Below, piece after piece: positions 10,897 through 19,344 of a stretch of 64,000 nt of DNA; the stretch's first letter is position 1; each line of letters begins with the position of its first letter. The notes below the pieces were generated by a model, which made no database searches, had not been told where the DNA came from, and was given only the letters and a program-made list of their open reading frames with translations. The stretch is from Mesorhizobium ciceri WSM4083. GTDB taxonomy: Bacteria > Pseudomonadota > Alphaproteobacteria > Rhizobiales > Rhizobiaceae. A program made the position numbers and the translations under genes. Where the stretch lies: assembly GCF_000519305.1 (NCBI RefSeq), contig NZ_JAFG01000004.1, forward strand, positions 558,001 to 622,000. Reading direction: 5' to 3'.

Positions 10897-12731
10897 CCAA
10901 CGACGCCTTCCTGCTCTACGGGACGCGTACGGTCGAAGCCGAGCCGGTCAGGCTGCGCGCGGGCGCGCTCAGCGCCGACTTCGTCAACGGCAATCTGCGC
11001 ACCATCCGCCATGGCGGCACCGAAGTGCTGCGCGCCATCGCCTATATCGTGCGTGACCGCGACTGGGGGACCTATGAGCCAAATTTGACGGACCTGATCA
11101 TCGACCAGGCTGCCGACGCTTTTTCGGTCAGCTATTCGGCAAGCTGCCTGGGCCCCGATGGAACCCGGCTCGGCTTCCGCGCCACCATCAAAGGCTCCGC
11201 CGATGGCCGTCTGGTCTTCGAGGTCAGCGCCCTTCCCGAAAGCGATTTCGAAACCAACCGCTGCGGCTTCTGCATCCTGCATCCTATCGCCGACCTCGCC
11301 GGCAGCCCGGTCACGGTAGAGCATACGGACGGCAGCATCGTCGCGACTAAACTTCCCGAATTGATCGACCCCTGGCAGCCTTTCAAGGATATCCGCGCCA
11401 TCACCCATCAGGTTCGGCCTGGTGTCACCGCCGAATGCCGGATGGAAGGCGATACTTTCGAAATGGAGGACCAGCGCAACTGGTCGGACGCCTCCTACAA
11501 GACCTATGTGCGGCCACTGGCGCTGCCATGGCCGTATGTGCTGCCTGCCGGCCAACCCCTGCGCCAGACGATCAGCCTGCGCATCACTGATGAAGGCGAA
11601 GCGCCGGCTGCCGCCGTGGCCAGCGAAGCGGTCCGCGTCGAACTCGGCGAGACCGGACCGAGGCTGCCCGATATCGGCGTGGTCATCTATCCCGAGGATG
11701 TCGAGACGGCGCTGGCGAACCTCTCCACGCTGGCGACGCTCGGCCCACAACAGCTGCTCTTTCACTACGATCCGACGCGCGGCCATGGGCTCGACGCGTT
11801 GCGCGCTTTCGCCCGGCTCGCAACTGCCTGCGCAGCCGAAACGACCCTGGAATGCGTCGTCGCCGGCGCTGGCGATCTTGACGCCGAGCTGTCAGGTGTC
11901 GCCGACCTGGTGCGCCGGGCCGGACTGAAACTCTCGGCCATTGCCGTCTCGCCTTCGGTCGACCGGCAGTCGACGCCGCCGGGCAGCGCGTGGCCGGAAT
12001 GCCCGCCGCTGGAGGACGTTTACGCGGCCGCGCGGCGCGCCTTTCCGGACATCCGCCTCGGCGGCGGCATGTTCAGCTATTTCACCGAACTCAACCGCAA
12101 GCGCGTTCCGGCAGACCAGCTCGATTTCGTCACCCATTGCACCTGCCCGATCGTTCACGCCGCCGACGATCTCAGCATCATGCAATCGCTGGAGGCGCTG
12201 CCTTTCATCACCCAATCGGCACGGGCGATCTTCGGGGCAAGGCCCTACCGGATCGGACCATCGACGATTGCCATGCGCCAGAACCCCTATGGCGGAGCGA
12301 CCAAACCCAATGCCGGGGGACAGCGCATCGCCATGGCCGACAGCGATCCTCGCCATGCCGGTCTGTTCGCGGCAGCATGGACGATCGGCTATGCCGCGCG
12401 CGTCGCGCTTGACGGATTGGAGATGCTGACGCTCTCCAGCTTCACCGGACCGTTCGGCGTGCTGGCGTCATCCGGAGAACCCCTCGCGGAAGGATCGCCC
12501 CGACCGCTCTTCAAGGCCATCAAGGGGCTTTGCGAACTGGCCGGCCTTGCGCATGTGGCGGCAAGGACGAGCGATGAGACCAAGGTGCTGGCGCTGGCTG
12601 GACGCTCGGCCTCGGGCGACACTGTCGTGTGGCTGGCGAACCTGACGGCGGACGACGTGCCGGTCGACATTTCAGCTTTTGGCCGAGATCATCTCGTGAT
12701 GACGCCTTACGCGATCGTTCGGATCGACTGA
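10893..12731 (+). CDS. apnL: D-apionate lactonase
   Basis: 612 residues, starting at the ATG that overlaps the apsD stop. It is a large cytosolic-looking protein without a signal peptide. A beta-rich N-terminal part (about 1-240, e.g. GGTEVLRAIAYIVRDRDWGTYEP) is followed by a TIM-barrel-like part with GGGMFSYFTELNRKRVP and a C-terminal region (GPFGVLASSGEPLAEGSPRPLF) resembling glycosyl-hydrolase-like domains. This size and layout agree with ApnL, which hydrolyses D-apionolactone to D-apionate before ApnO acts. I recognise no classical lactonase motif, so the assignment rests on overall resemblance and on strict linkage to apsD. The gene ends three bases before the convergent GntR gene. Confidence 0.75.
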   Translation: MTNDAFLLYGTRTVEAEPVRLRAGALSADFVNGNLRTIRHGGTEVLRAIAYIVRDRDWGTYEPNLTDLIIDQAADAFSVSYSASCLGPDGTRLGFRATIKGSADGRLVFEVSALPESDFETNRCGFCILHPIADLAGSPVTVEHTDGSIVATKLPELIDPWQPFKDIRAITHQVRPGVTAECRMEGDTFEMEDQRNWSDASYKTYVRPLALPWPYVLPAGQPLRQTISLRITDEGEAPAAAVASEAVRVELGETGPRLPDIGVVIYPEDVETALANLSTLATLGPQQLLFHYDPTRGHGLDALRAFARLATACAAETTLECVVAGAGDLDAELSGVADLVRRAGLKLSAIAVSPSVDRQSTPPGSAWPECPPLEDVYAAARRAFPDIRLGGGMFSYFTELNRKRVPADQLDFVTHCTCPIVHAADDLSIMQSLEALPFITQSARAIFGARPYRIGPSTIAMRQNPYGGATKPNAGGQRIAMADSDPRHAGLFAAAWTIGYAARVALDGLEMLTLSSFTGPFGVLASSGEPLAEGSPRPLFKAIKGLCELAGLAHVAARTSDETKVLALAGRSASGDTVVWLANLTADDVPVDISAFGRDHLVMTPYAIVRID

Positions 12732-12733
12732 CG

Positions 12734-13447
12734 TTACTTTTCGGAATTCATCACATAGAGCGCGCGCGAGCGTTCGAGATGCTTGATCATCGCCCTCTCG
12801 GCGCCGTCGGCATCCTTGTTCTCGATGCGGCCGATGATCTCTTCGTGCTCGGTCAGCGTGAACTTTTCCTTGCCGGTCCAGATCAGCATTTCGGTGTGGT
12901 ATTCCTTCAGCCAGCCGAGCATCGCCTCGCTGACGGCAACATAGATCGGGTTACCGGAGATCGCGGCGATCTGGGTGTGGAATTTCATGTCGGCGGATAT
13001 GAAGGCTTCGGAATCGCCGCGAAAGCCGCGCTGTTCGGCGACGGTCGCCCGCAGCCGCTGCACATCCTCGGCGGTGGCCTTTTCGGCGGCTTCCCTGACC
13101 ATGCCACGCTCGAAGAAGATGCGCGCGGTCTTCAGGTGCTCAAGCGTGTCCTTCGACGACGACAGGATGATCTTGGCGGCACCATCGACCTGCTTGATGA
13201 TCGACTTGGCGGTGAGTTGCAGCACCTTGGCGCGTTCGCCATGCGAGATCGCCACCAGGCCCATATTGCTCAGCGCCTGCATCGCCTCGCGAATCGCCGG
13301 CCTGCCGACCTCGAAGCGCTCCATCAGTTCGCGCTCCGACGGCATATCGTCGCCCGGCATCAGCTCGCCGCTGGTGATCAGGCGTTTCAGCCGCAAGAAG
13401 ACCTCATCGGAAAGCTTGCGCCGGACAATCGGTTCCGAACGGTTCAT
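12734..13447 (-). CDS. GntR-family regulator (FadR/FCD subgroup), probable regulator of the apiose genes
   Basis: 237 residues: N-terminal winged helix (RKLSDEVFLRLKRLITSGEL; MERFEVGRPAIREAMQALSNMG) and a C-terminal FCD ligand-binding domain with the metal-site pattern ADMKFHTQIAAISGNPIY. It lies between apnL (convergent) and oiaX (divergent), with a 174-base intergenic region holding the TTATACCAG motif. The same motif precedes apnO and the apiose transporter, so this protein is the best candidate for binding it. The effector could be an apiose pathway acid. GGGAG lies about 11 bases before the ATG. Confidence 0.86.
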   Translation of the reverse strand: MNRSEPIVRRKLSDEVFLRLKRLITSGELMPGDDMPSERELMERFEVGRPAIREAMQALSNMGLVAISHGERAKVLQLTAKSIIKQVDGAAKIILSSSKDTLEHLKTARIFFERGMVREAAEKATAEDVQRLRATVAEQRGFRGDSEAFISADMKFHTQIAAISGNPIYVAVSEAMLGWLKEYHTEMLIWTGKEKFTLTEHEEIIGRIENKDADGAERAMIKHLERSRALYVMNSEK

Positions 13448-13554
13448 CGTCGCGAATCACTCCCTTGACCCGGCCCTATCTAACACTGCCGCTACAATTC
13501 CCGGAATTGCCGTCTGTCGATCCCGCTGCCGGATATGACTTGCAATACTTATGT

Positions 13555-13568
13555 ACTCATTATACCAG
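13555..13568 (+). promoter_or_regulatory. Candidate operator ACTCATTATACCAG upstream of oiaX
   Basis: This 14-mer, 54 bases before the oiaX ATG, matches the site upstream of the second transporter (5339-5352) at 13 of 14 bases and shares TATACCAG with the apnO site. The left CTGGTA arm is poorly preserved here. The AT-rich context suggests it overlaps a -10 region, although no convincing -35 at normal spacing is visible (TTGCAA at 13540-13545 is close but too near). Confidence 0.5.
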
Positions 13569-13621
13569 ATTTGAAACACCAGTGAACCTTTTTCGAACGC
13601 CTCGGCCTGAGACAGCGGACC

Positions 13622-14872
13622 ATGATCACCCTCACCTACCGCATCGAAACGCCTGGAAGCATCGAAGCGCTGGCGGCCAAGATCGCCAGCGATCAGTCCA
13701 CCGGCACCTTCGTCGCGCTGCCCGGCGAGACCGAGGAGCTGAAGGCCCGGGTGGCGGCGCGTGTGCTGGCGATCCGGCCTCTGCCCGATGCCGAGCGGCC
13801 GTCGCTTCCCGATGACGGCAAGGGGCCGTTCAGGCGCGCCGATGTCGACATCGCCTTTCCGTTCGATGCCATCGGCACCGACCTTTCGGCGCTGATGACG
13901 ATCGCCATCGGCGGCACCTATTCGATCAAGGGCCTCACCGGCATTCGAGTCGTCGACATGAAGCTGCCGGAGGATTTTCGCGGCGCGCATCCCGGCCCGC
14001 AGTTCGGGATCGCCGGCAGCCGCCGGCTGACTGGTGTGACGGACCGCCCGATCATCGGCACGATCGTCAAGCCGGCGCTGGGCTTGAGGCCACATGAGAC
14101 GGCGGCAATGGTGGCGGAATTGATCGCCGCCGGCGTCGATTTCATCAAGGACGATGAGAAGCTGATGAGCCCGGCCTATTCGCCGCTGGCCGAGCGGGTG
14201 AAGGCGATCATGCCGCTCATCCTCGATCACGAGCAGAAGACCGGCAAGAAGGTGATGTATGCCTTCGGCATCTCGCACGCCGATCCGGACGAGTTGATGC
14301 GCAACCACGATCTGGTGGTGGAGGCTGGCGGCAATTGCGCTGTTATCAACATCAATTCGATCGGCTTCGGTGGCATGGCGTTCCTGAGGAAGCGCTCCAG
14401 TCTGGTGCTGCATGCTCACCGCAACGGCTGGGACATCCTCACCCGTCACCCGGGCCTTGGCATGGACTTCAAGGTCTGGCAGCAGTTCTGGCGGCTGCTC
14501 GGCGTCGATCAGTTCCAGATCAACGGCATCGCCTCGAAATACTGGGAACCGGATGACTCTTTCGTCGAATCCTTCAAGGCGGTGACGTCGCCGATCTTTT
14601 CGCCTGAGGACTGCGCCTTGCCGGTCGCCGGCTCCGGCCAGTGGGGCGGTCAGGCGCCCGAGACATATGCGCGGACCGGCCGGACCGTCGATCTTCTCTA
14701 TCTCTGCGGCGGCGGCATCGTCAGCCATCCGGACGGACCGGGCGCCGGCGTGCGTGCCGTGCAGCAAGCCTGGCAAGCGGCGGTCGACGGCATTCCGCTG
14801 GCGGACTTCGCCCTGAACCATCCCGAACTGGCGCGGTCGATCGAAAAATTCGGCGACGGCAAGGCAGCCTGA
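13622..14872 (+). CDS. oiaX: RuBisCO-like protein, 3-oxo-isoapionate-4-phosphate decarboxylase (or transcarboxylase/hydrolase)
   Basis: 416 residues, a RuBisCO large-subunit homologue. Catalytic elements remain: GTIVKP with K150 (RuBisCO K175), FIKDDEK with K176, D178 and E179 (carbamylated Lys, Asp and Glu that hold Mg), HAHRNG with H266 and R267, K306 in the loop-6 position (RuBisCO K334), and a phosphate-binding LCGGGI region (361-366). Known RuBisCO-like proteins of D-apionate pathways either decarboxylate 3-oxo-isoapionate 4-phosphate to L-erythrulose 1-phosphate or cleave it to 3-phosphoglycerate and glycolate. The oiaK gene is four bases downstream, and eryH/eryI, which consume L-erythrulose 1-phosphate, are nearby, so decarboxylation is favoured. 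It is not a CO2-fixing RuBisCO: no small subunit or phosphoribulokinase is present. Confidence 0.82.
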   Translation: MITLTYRIETPGSIEALAAKIASDQSTGTFVALPGETEELKARVAARVLAIRPLPDAERPSLPDDGKGPFRRADVDIAFPFDAIGTDLSALMTIAIGGTYSIKGLTGIRVVDMKLPEDFRGAHPGPQFGIAGSRRLTGVTDRPIIGTIVKPALGLRPHETAAMVAELIAAGVDFIKDDEKLMSPAYSPLAERVKAIMPLILDHEQKTGKKVMYAFGISHADPDELMRNHDLVVEAGGNCAVININSIGFGGMAFLRKRSSLVLHAHRNGWDILTRHPGLGMDFKVWQQFWRLLGVDQFQINGIASKYWEPDDSFVESFKAVTSPIFSPEDCALPVAGSGQWGGQAPETYARTGRTVDLLYLCGGGIVSHPDGPGAGVRAVQQAWQAAVDGIPLADFALNHPELARSIEKFGDGKAA

Positions 14873-14876
14873 AGCC

Positions 14877-16211
14877 ATGCAGGACCTGCTTCTCAGCTAT
14901 TATGGCGACGACCTGACCGGCTCGACCGACGTCATGGAGGCGCTTGAGCTCGGCGGTGTGCCGACCGTGCTGTTCATGCGCCAACCCGACGCGGCCCTGC
15001 TGTCCCGGTTTGACCATTGCCGGGCGATCGGACTTGCCGGCACCAGCCGCAGTGAGACGCCGCAGTGGATGGACACGCATCTGCGCGATGCCTTCGCCTG
15101 GCTGAAGACGCTCAACGCCGAGATCTGCCACTACAAGGTCTGCTCGACCTTCGATTCCAGCCCGACGATCGGCAGCATCGGCCGAGCCATCGAGGTCGGC
15201 CGCTCGGTGTTCGCGCAGGATAGCGTGCCGCTGCTGGTCGGCGCGCCGCAGCTCAAGCGCTACACCGCCTTCGGCCACCTGTTCGCCGCCTATCGCGACC
15301 AATATTTCCGCATCGATCGTCACCCTGTGATGAGCCGCCACCCGACGACGCCGATGGATGAGTCCGATCTGCTGATCCATCTGTCGCGGCAGACGGCGCT
15401 GAGCTCGGGGCTGGTCGACCTTGCGACGCTGCAGTCCGCGTCGCGGTCGGTGGCGTTCGATCGGCTGACCGGAAACGGCACCCCCATCGTGCTTGTCGAT
15501 GTCGACAATCTGGAAACGCAGGCTCTGGCCGGCAAGGAGATCTGGCGCGTTCGCAAGCCAGGCGGTTCCTTTGTCGTCGGCTCATCCGGAGTCGAGTATG
15601 CGTTGCTGGCCGAATGGGCGTCGAATGGCATCGTCAGCGCCGGACATGGCTTCACGCCACCGGGCGCAGCCGAGCGGATAGCCGTCGTGTCGGGCAGTTG
15701 CTCGCCGACCACGGAACGGCAGATCCGGCATGCCCTGACCGACGGTTTCGACGGCATCGAGGTCGATCCGGTCGAACTGGTTTCGGAGGCTTCGCAGCAG
15801 GCGATCACGCGCGCAACGGCAAGCGGCCGTGCCAGTCTGCAAGCCGGGCGCAGCGTCATCCTCTACACAGCGCTTGGCCCCGCCGCCGACCGGGGCGCCG
15901 AAATCGACCGGCAGGAAGGCGCCCGTCACAGGCTTGGCCGCGGCCTTGGAGAAATCCTTCGAGCGCTGACGATCGAACAGAGCCTGCGGCGCGTGGTCAT
16001 TGCCGGTGGCGACACGTCGAGCCATGCACTCGGCGAGATGGGCGTCGATGCCCTGACAATTCGCATGCCGTTGCCCGCTTCGCCGGGCTCGCCGCTTTGC
16101 GTTGCCCATTCGCGCGTTAAGGCGATCGACGGACTGGAGGTCGCGCTCAAGGGCGGCCAGGTCGGAACCGATCGCTATTTCTCAGCCATCCGCGACGGCC
16201 TAAGCGACTGA
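14877..16211 (+). CDS. oiaK: 3-oxo-isoapionate kinase, DUF1537 (four-carbon acid sugar kinase) family
   Basis: 444 residues. The N-terminal sugar-binding domain opens with SYYGDDLTGSTDVMEALEL (residues 7-25), the DDxTG pattern of the family. The C-terminal nucleotide-binding domain shows IAGGDTSSHAL and, near the end, LKGGQVGT. The family phosphorylates four-carbon acid sugars; OiaK phosphorylates 3-oxo-isoapionate at O4, giving the substrate of the RuBisCO-like enzyme encoded immediately upstream. The start is four bases after the oiaX stop, so the two are co-transcribed. Other substrates (erythronate- or threonate-type) are possible from family alone, but the oiaX linkage argues against them. 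Confidence 0.83.
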   Translation: MQDLLLSYYGDDLTGSTDVMEALELGGVPTVLFMRQPDAALLSRFDHCRAIGLAGTSRSETPQWMDTHLRDAFAWLKTLNAEICHYKVCSTFDSSPTIGSIGRAIEVGRSVFAQDSVPLLVGAPQLKRYTAFGHLFAAYRDQYFRIDRHPVMSRHPTTPMDESDLLIHLSRQTALSSGLVDLATLQSASRSVAFDRLTGNGTPIVLVDVDNLETQALAGKEIWRVRKPGGSFVVGSSGVEYALLAEWASNGIVSAGHGFTPPGAAERIAVVSGSCSPTTERQIRHALTDGFDGIEVDPVELVSEASQQAITRATASGRASLQAGRSVILYTALGPAADRGAEIDRQEGARHRLGRGLGEILRALTIEQSLRRVVIAGGDTSSHALGEMGVDALTIRMPLPASPGSPLCVAHSRVKAIDGLEVALKGGQVGTDRYFSAIRDGLSD

Positions 16212-16287
16212 AAGGGCCAGCAGCTGGATTCATGTGCCGCTGCGCGAAGCACTTCGACATACGAAATACATCTTGCCGGGTGGAAAT

Positions 16288-16304
16288 CCCGGTAACACCC
16301 GGTA
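16288..16304 (+). promoter_or_regulatory. Direct repeat CCCGGTA upstream of the DAK-kinase genes
   Basis: CCCGGTA occurs at 16288-16294 and again at 16298-16304, one helical turn apart, in the 129-base gap between oiaK and dhaK. A TATTAT sequence (16303-16308) overlaps the second copy and could be a -10, but I see no matching -35. A related GCCGGGT lies at 16275-16281. Possible regulator site; weak evidence. Confidence 0.3.
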
Positions 16305-16340
16305 TTATCTGCGAAAATGCCGAAATCGGGAGGATGCCGG

Positions 16341-17348
16341 GTGCAGACCAAGAAGATCATCAACGACGGGAACCGTGCCGTCGACGAGATGCTGGAAGGC
16401 ATCCTGGCAGCGCATCCCCGCCATCTCAAAAGCGTGGAGGGTAGCCCACGCTCCATCATCGCCCGCGATGGACCGCGCCAGGGCAAGGTGGGCCTCGTCA
16501 TTGGCGGCGGCTCGGGCCATGAGCCGAGCTTTCTCGGCTTCGTCGGCAAGGGATTGGCCGATGCGGCGGCCATCGGCAATGTCTTTGCCTCGCCGCCGCC
16601 GGATCCGATCCTCGAATGCGCCAAGGCAGTCAGCGGCGGCGCCGGTGTGCTGTTCATGTACGGCAACTATGCCGGCGACGTGATGAATTTCGACATGGCG
16701 GCCGAGATGGCCGCCATGGACGACATCGAGGTGCGCACGGTGCTGAGCACCGACGACGTCGCCTCGGCACCGCGCGACCAGCGGCACAAGAGGCGCGGCG
16801 TCGCCGGCAATTTCTTCATCTTCAAGGCGGCCGGTGCGGCCTGCGACCGGATGCTGTCTTTCGACGAATGCGAGCGCATCGCCGGGAAGGCCAACGACCA
16901 CACTTTCACCATGGGCGTGGCGCTGTCGCCCTGTTCGCTGCCGCAGACCCGCCGGCCGAATTTCGAGATCGGGCCGGACGAGATGGAGATCGGCATGGGT
17001 ATCCATGGCGAACCCGGCATCGCGCGCGAAAAGCTGAAGACAGCCGACGAGATCACCGACGAGATGCTGGATAGGATCCTCAGCGAGATGACGCCGACGC
17101 GCGGCGACAAGATCGCGGTGCTCGTCAACTCGCTGGGCTCGACGCCACTGATGGAGCTTTACATCATGAACCGGCGGGTAAAACAGCGGCTCGACGACAT
17201 CGGTGTGTCCATTCATGCGACCTGGGTCGGCAATTATTGCACCTCGCTCGAAATGGCTGGTGCATCGATCACGCTGCACCAACTCGACGGCGAGTTGCAG
17301 ACGATGCTGGACCATCCCTGCGACTGCGCCATGTTTCGCGCCGGCTAA
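16341..17348 (+). CDS. DAK-family kinase, DhaK-type substrate-binding subunit (L-erythrulose/dihydroxyacetone kinase)
   Basis: About 335 residues from the preferred GTG start at 16341, which has GGGAGG seven bases upstream; the in-frame ATG at 16317 adds eight residues before the usual family N-terminus KKIINDGNRAVDEML. VIGGGSGHEPSFLGFVGKG and GMGIHGEPGI are diagnostic. The second contains the His (about residue 222) that binds the ketose covalently as a hemiaminal. Bacterial DhaK subunits phosphorylate dihydroxyacetone, and relatives (LerK) phosphorylate L-erythrulose to L-erythrulose 1-phosphate. The adjacent erythritol genes make L-erythrulose plausible. The ATP-binding subunit is encoded just downstream, so this is the two-subunit form. 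Confidence 0.85.
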   Translation: MQTKKIINDGNRAVDEMLEGILAAHPRHLKSVEGSPRSIIARDGPRQGKVGLVIGGGSGHEPSFLGFVGKGLADAAAIGNVFASPPPDPILECAKAVSGGAGVLFMYGNYAGDVMNFDMAAEMAAMDDIEVRTVLSTDDVASAPRDQRHKRRGVAGNFFIFKAAGAACDRMLSFDECERIAGKANDHTFTMGVALSPCSLPQTRRPNFEIGPDEMEIGMGIHGEPGIAREKLKTADEITDEMLDRILSEMTPTRGDKIAVLVNSLGSTPLMELYIMNRRVKQRLDDIGVSIHATWVGNYCTSLEMAGASITLHQLDGELQTMLDHPCDCAMFRAG

Positions 17349-17375
17349 ACCCACTTCTGTGGCAAGGACTAAGAT

Positions 17376-18017
17376 ATGACGGCAATCGACACCGCCCACC
17401 TTGTCGCGATGTTCGCGGCGATCGCAACCGCCATGTCCGCCGACAGGGACCGACTGTGCGCGCTTGACGGGGTTATCGGCGACGCCGACCACGGCATCGC
17501 GATGGAGCTTGGATTTTCCGCTGCACGCGATGCAGTCGCCGCACTGGACACCGGGGCCACCGACCCGGCCAGCTTGCTGAACACCGCCGCAAAATCGTTC
17601 CTGAATGCGGTTGGCGCCTCCTCCGGTCCGCTCTATGCGACCGCGTTCATGCGCGGCGCGGCAGCCATCAAGGGCAAGACGACGCTCGACGATTCGGACG
17701 TGGTCGCCCTGTTCCAGGCCATGGCCAAGGGCATTCAGGATCGCGGCAAGGCCGAGCCTGGCGAAAAGACGATGATCGATGCATGGGCGCCGGCCGCGCA
17801 GGCAGCGGGCGAAGCGCTGACCTCCGGCAAGGATCTGGCGGGCAGTCTCGAAGCTGCTGCACAAGCGGCAAACGCCGGCGCAGAGGCGACTAAGTCGATG
17901 GTCGCCACCAAGGGCCGGGCATCGCGCCTGGGCGAACGCTCGCTTGGCCACATGGACCCGGGCGCCGCCTCCGCCGTGACCGTGATCGAGGCGATGCGGG
18001 TCGCCTTGACCAGTTAA
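17376..18017 (+). CDS. DAK-family kinase, DhaL-type nucleotide-binding subunit
   Basis: 213 residues, the standard DhaL length. LDGVIGDADHGIAMELGF (residues 30-47) carries the Asp/His cluster that binds two Mg ions and the nucleotide phosphates. The C-terminal part has ATKGRASRLGERSLGHMDPGAASA, the usual DhaL end. It works with the preceding DhaK-like subunit. No DhaM or other PTS component is encoded nearby, so it may use ATP directly rather than phosphoenolpyruvate via the PTS, as proposed for some rhizobial and actinobacterial forms. The gene ends 25 bases from the convergent eryI gene, with only a tiny CGGG/CCCG hairpin between them. Confidence 0.88.
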   Translation: MTAIDTAHLVAMFAAIATAMSADRDRLCALDGVIGDADHGIAMELGFSAARDAVAALDTGATDPASLLNTAAKSFLNAVGASSGPLYATAFMRGAAAIKGKTTLDDSDVVALFQAMAKGIQDRGKAEPGEKTMIDAWAPAAQAAGEALTSGKDLAGSLEAAAQAANAGAEATKSMVATKGRASRLGERSLGHMDPGAASAVTVIEAMRVALTS

Positions 18018-18042
18018 CTCAGTAACGGGTTCCCGGCGTCTT

Positions 18043-18480
18043 TCAGCGCTTGGCGTCGAGCTTGTCGACGGCCTGCACGTTTGCGGCAGAGGGACCGTTC
18101 GGATCGAACTCGGAGGCCAGCCATGCGTCGGCGATCGATTTCGCCAGTTCGGGACCGATGACGCGGGCGCCCATGGTGATGATCTGGGCGTTGTTGGACT
18201 TGGCGGCGCGCTCCGCGGAATAGGTATCGTGGGTCAACGCGGCGCGAATGCCCGGGACCTTGTTGGCGGAGATGCTGACGCCGATGCCGGTGCCGCAAAA
18301 CAGGATGGCCCGGTCGTAGTTACCGTCCAGGATTTCGTGGCCTACCGCGGCTGCGATGTCGGCGTAGAATCCGGCCTGGCTGAGGTCGACGACCTGCAGT
18401 TCGGGTTTGGTGGCGAGATGCTTGGCGATGACGTCGAGCAGCGGCTTGCCGGCACTGTCGGCTCCGAGTGCGATCTTCAT
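18043..18480 (-). CDS. eryI: D-erythrulose-4-phosphate isomerase (RpiB family)
   Basis: 145 residues of the RpiB/LacAB fold. It starts [21 protein letters not shown] and holds the active-site segment [21 protein letters not shown]; the Cys of CGTGIG and the downstream Arg/Thr/His residues ([19 protein letters not shown]) are the RpiB catalytic set. In Brucella EryI (RpiB) interconverts D-erythrulose 4-phosphate and D-erythrose 4-phosphate, the last step that feeds the pentose phosphate pathway. It is the final gene of the erythritol operon, 33 bases after eryH, with AAAGGAG before the ATG. Ordinary ribose-5-phosphate isomerase B activity may also exist. Confidence 0.87.
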   Translation of the reverse strand: MKIALGADSAGKPLLDVIAKHLATKPELQVVDLSQAGFYADIAAAVGHEILDGNYDRAILFCGTGIGVSISANKVPGIRAALTHDTYSAERAAKSNNAQIITMGARVIGPELAKSIADAWLASEFDPNGPSAANVQAVDKLDAKR

Positions 18481-18513
18481 GATGATGAACTCCTTTGCTA
18501 GGTCTTTTGGCAG

Positions 18514-19281
18514 TCAGCGCGCGATGCCGGCCGACGCCTTTTTCAGAATGTCGATATAGCCTTCCGCTTGCCACGCCGAGCGGCCGATGAACAGGCCATC
18601 GATATGCGGCTGGCCGATCAGTTCGGCCGCGTTGCCGGGATTGACGCTGCCACCGTAAAGCACAGGCGGAGCAATCGGCAGCCGGTCGGCGGCAACCTTC
18701 TTGATCAGCTGCTGCTGCCTGTTGGCATAGTCGGCGCTTGCGGGAATGCCCTTCTCGCCGATTGCCCAGACGGGCTCGTAGGCAAAGAGGATTTCCGCCT
18801 TCACCTGATCGCCGCTCAGCTCTTGCAGCGCGCCGAGAACCTGTGCCGTCAACACCGCCTCGGCGCGGCCTGATTCACGCTCAGCCAGCGTCTCGCCGAC
18901 GCAGATCAGCGGCACGAAACCGTGCCTGACAGCGGCCGCCGTCTTCAGCCCGACGGTCGCATCCGTTTCGCCGAAGTGTTCGCGGCGCTCGCTGTGGCCG
19001 AGTTCGATCACATCCAGCCCACAGTCTTTCAACATCACCGGCGAGATCTCGCCCGTCCAGGCGCCGGCATCGGCCCAATGCATGTTCTGGGCGCCGACTT
19101 TTACGCGGGTGTCGGCAAGCGCCGCCTTGACCTGGCGCGCGGCGGTGAACGGCGGAATGACGAAGGGCTGTATCGCCGGATGGAAATCGGGCACAAAGGC
19201 CGCCAGCGCATCGGCGAACTGCAGCGCCTCCGACAGCGTCTTGTTCATCTTCCAGCTCGTACCGACCCAATATGGGGCCAT
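18514..19281 (-). CDS. eryH: L-erythrulose-1-phosphate isomerase (triose-phosphate-isomerase family)
   Basis: 255 residues with TIM signatures: GTSWKMNKTLSEA with the catalytic Lys near residue 12, LGHSERREHFGETD (catalytic His region), YEPVWAIGEKG (catalytic Glu, with the YEPVWAIG motif intact) and LYGGSVNPGNAAELI. It is a divergent paralogue of TpiA of the type called TpiA2/TpiB. In Brucella EryH converts L-erythrulose 1-phosphate (D-3-tetrulose 4-phosphate) to D-erythrulose 4-phosphate. AAGGAG precedes the ATG. It lies between eryC and eryI in the operon, which supports the specialised role over central glycolysis. Confidence 0.87.
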   Translation of the reverse strand: MAPYWVGTSWKMNKTLSEALQFADALAAFVPDFHPAIQPFVIPPFTAARQVKAALADTRVKVGAQNMHWADAGAWTGEISPVMLKDCGLDVIELGHSERREHFGETDATVGLKTAAAVRHGFVPLICVGETLAERESGRAEAVLTAQVLGALQELSGDQVKAEILFAYEPVWAIGEKGIPASADYANRQQQLIKKVAADRLPIAPPVLYGGSVNPGNAAELIGQPHIDGLFIGRSAWQAEGYIDILKKASAGIAR

Positions 19282-19344
19282 TCTTTTTCTCCTTCGATAC
19301 TTTTGCGACCGACATCGGCGCCGGCTTTCGGGCGACGTATTCGC

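Noticed and set aside
13622..14872. True RuBisCO / Calvin cycle
   Set aside because: No small subunit, no phosphoribulokinase, and tight linkage to the DUF1537 kinase and apnO, apsD, apnL genes.
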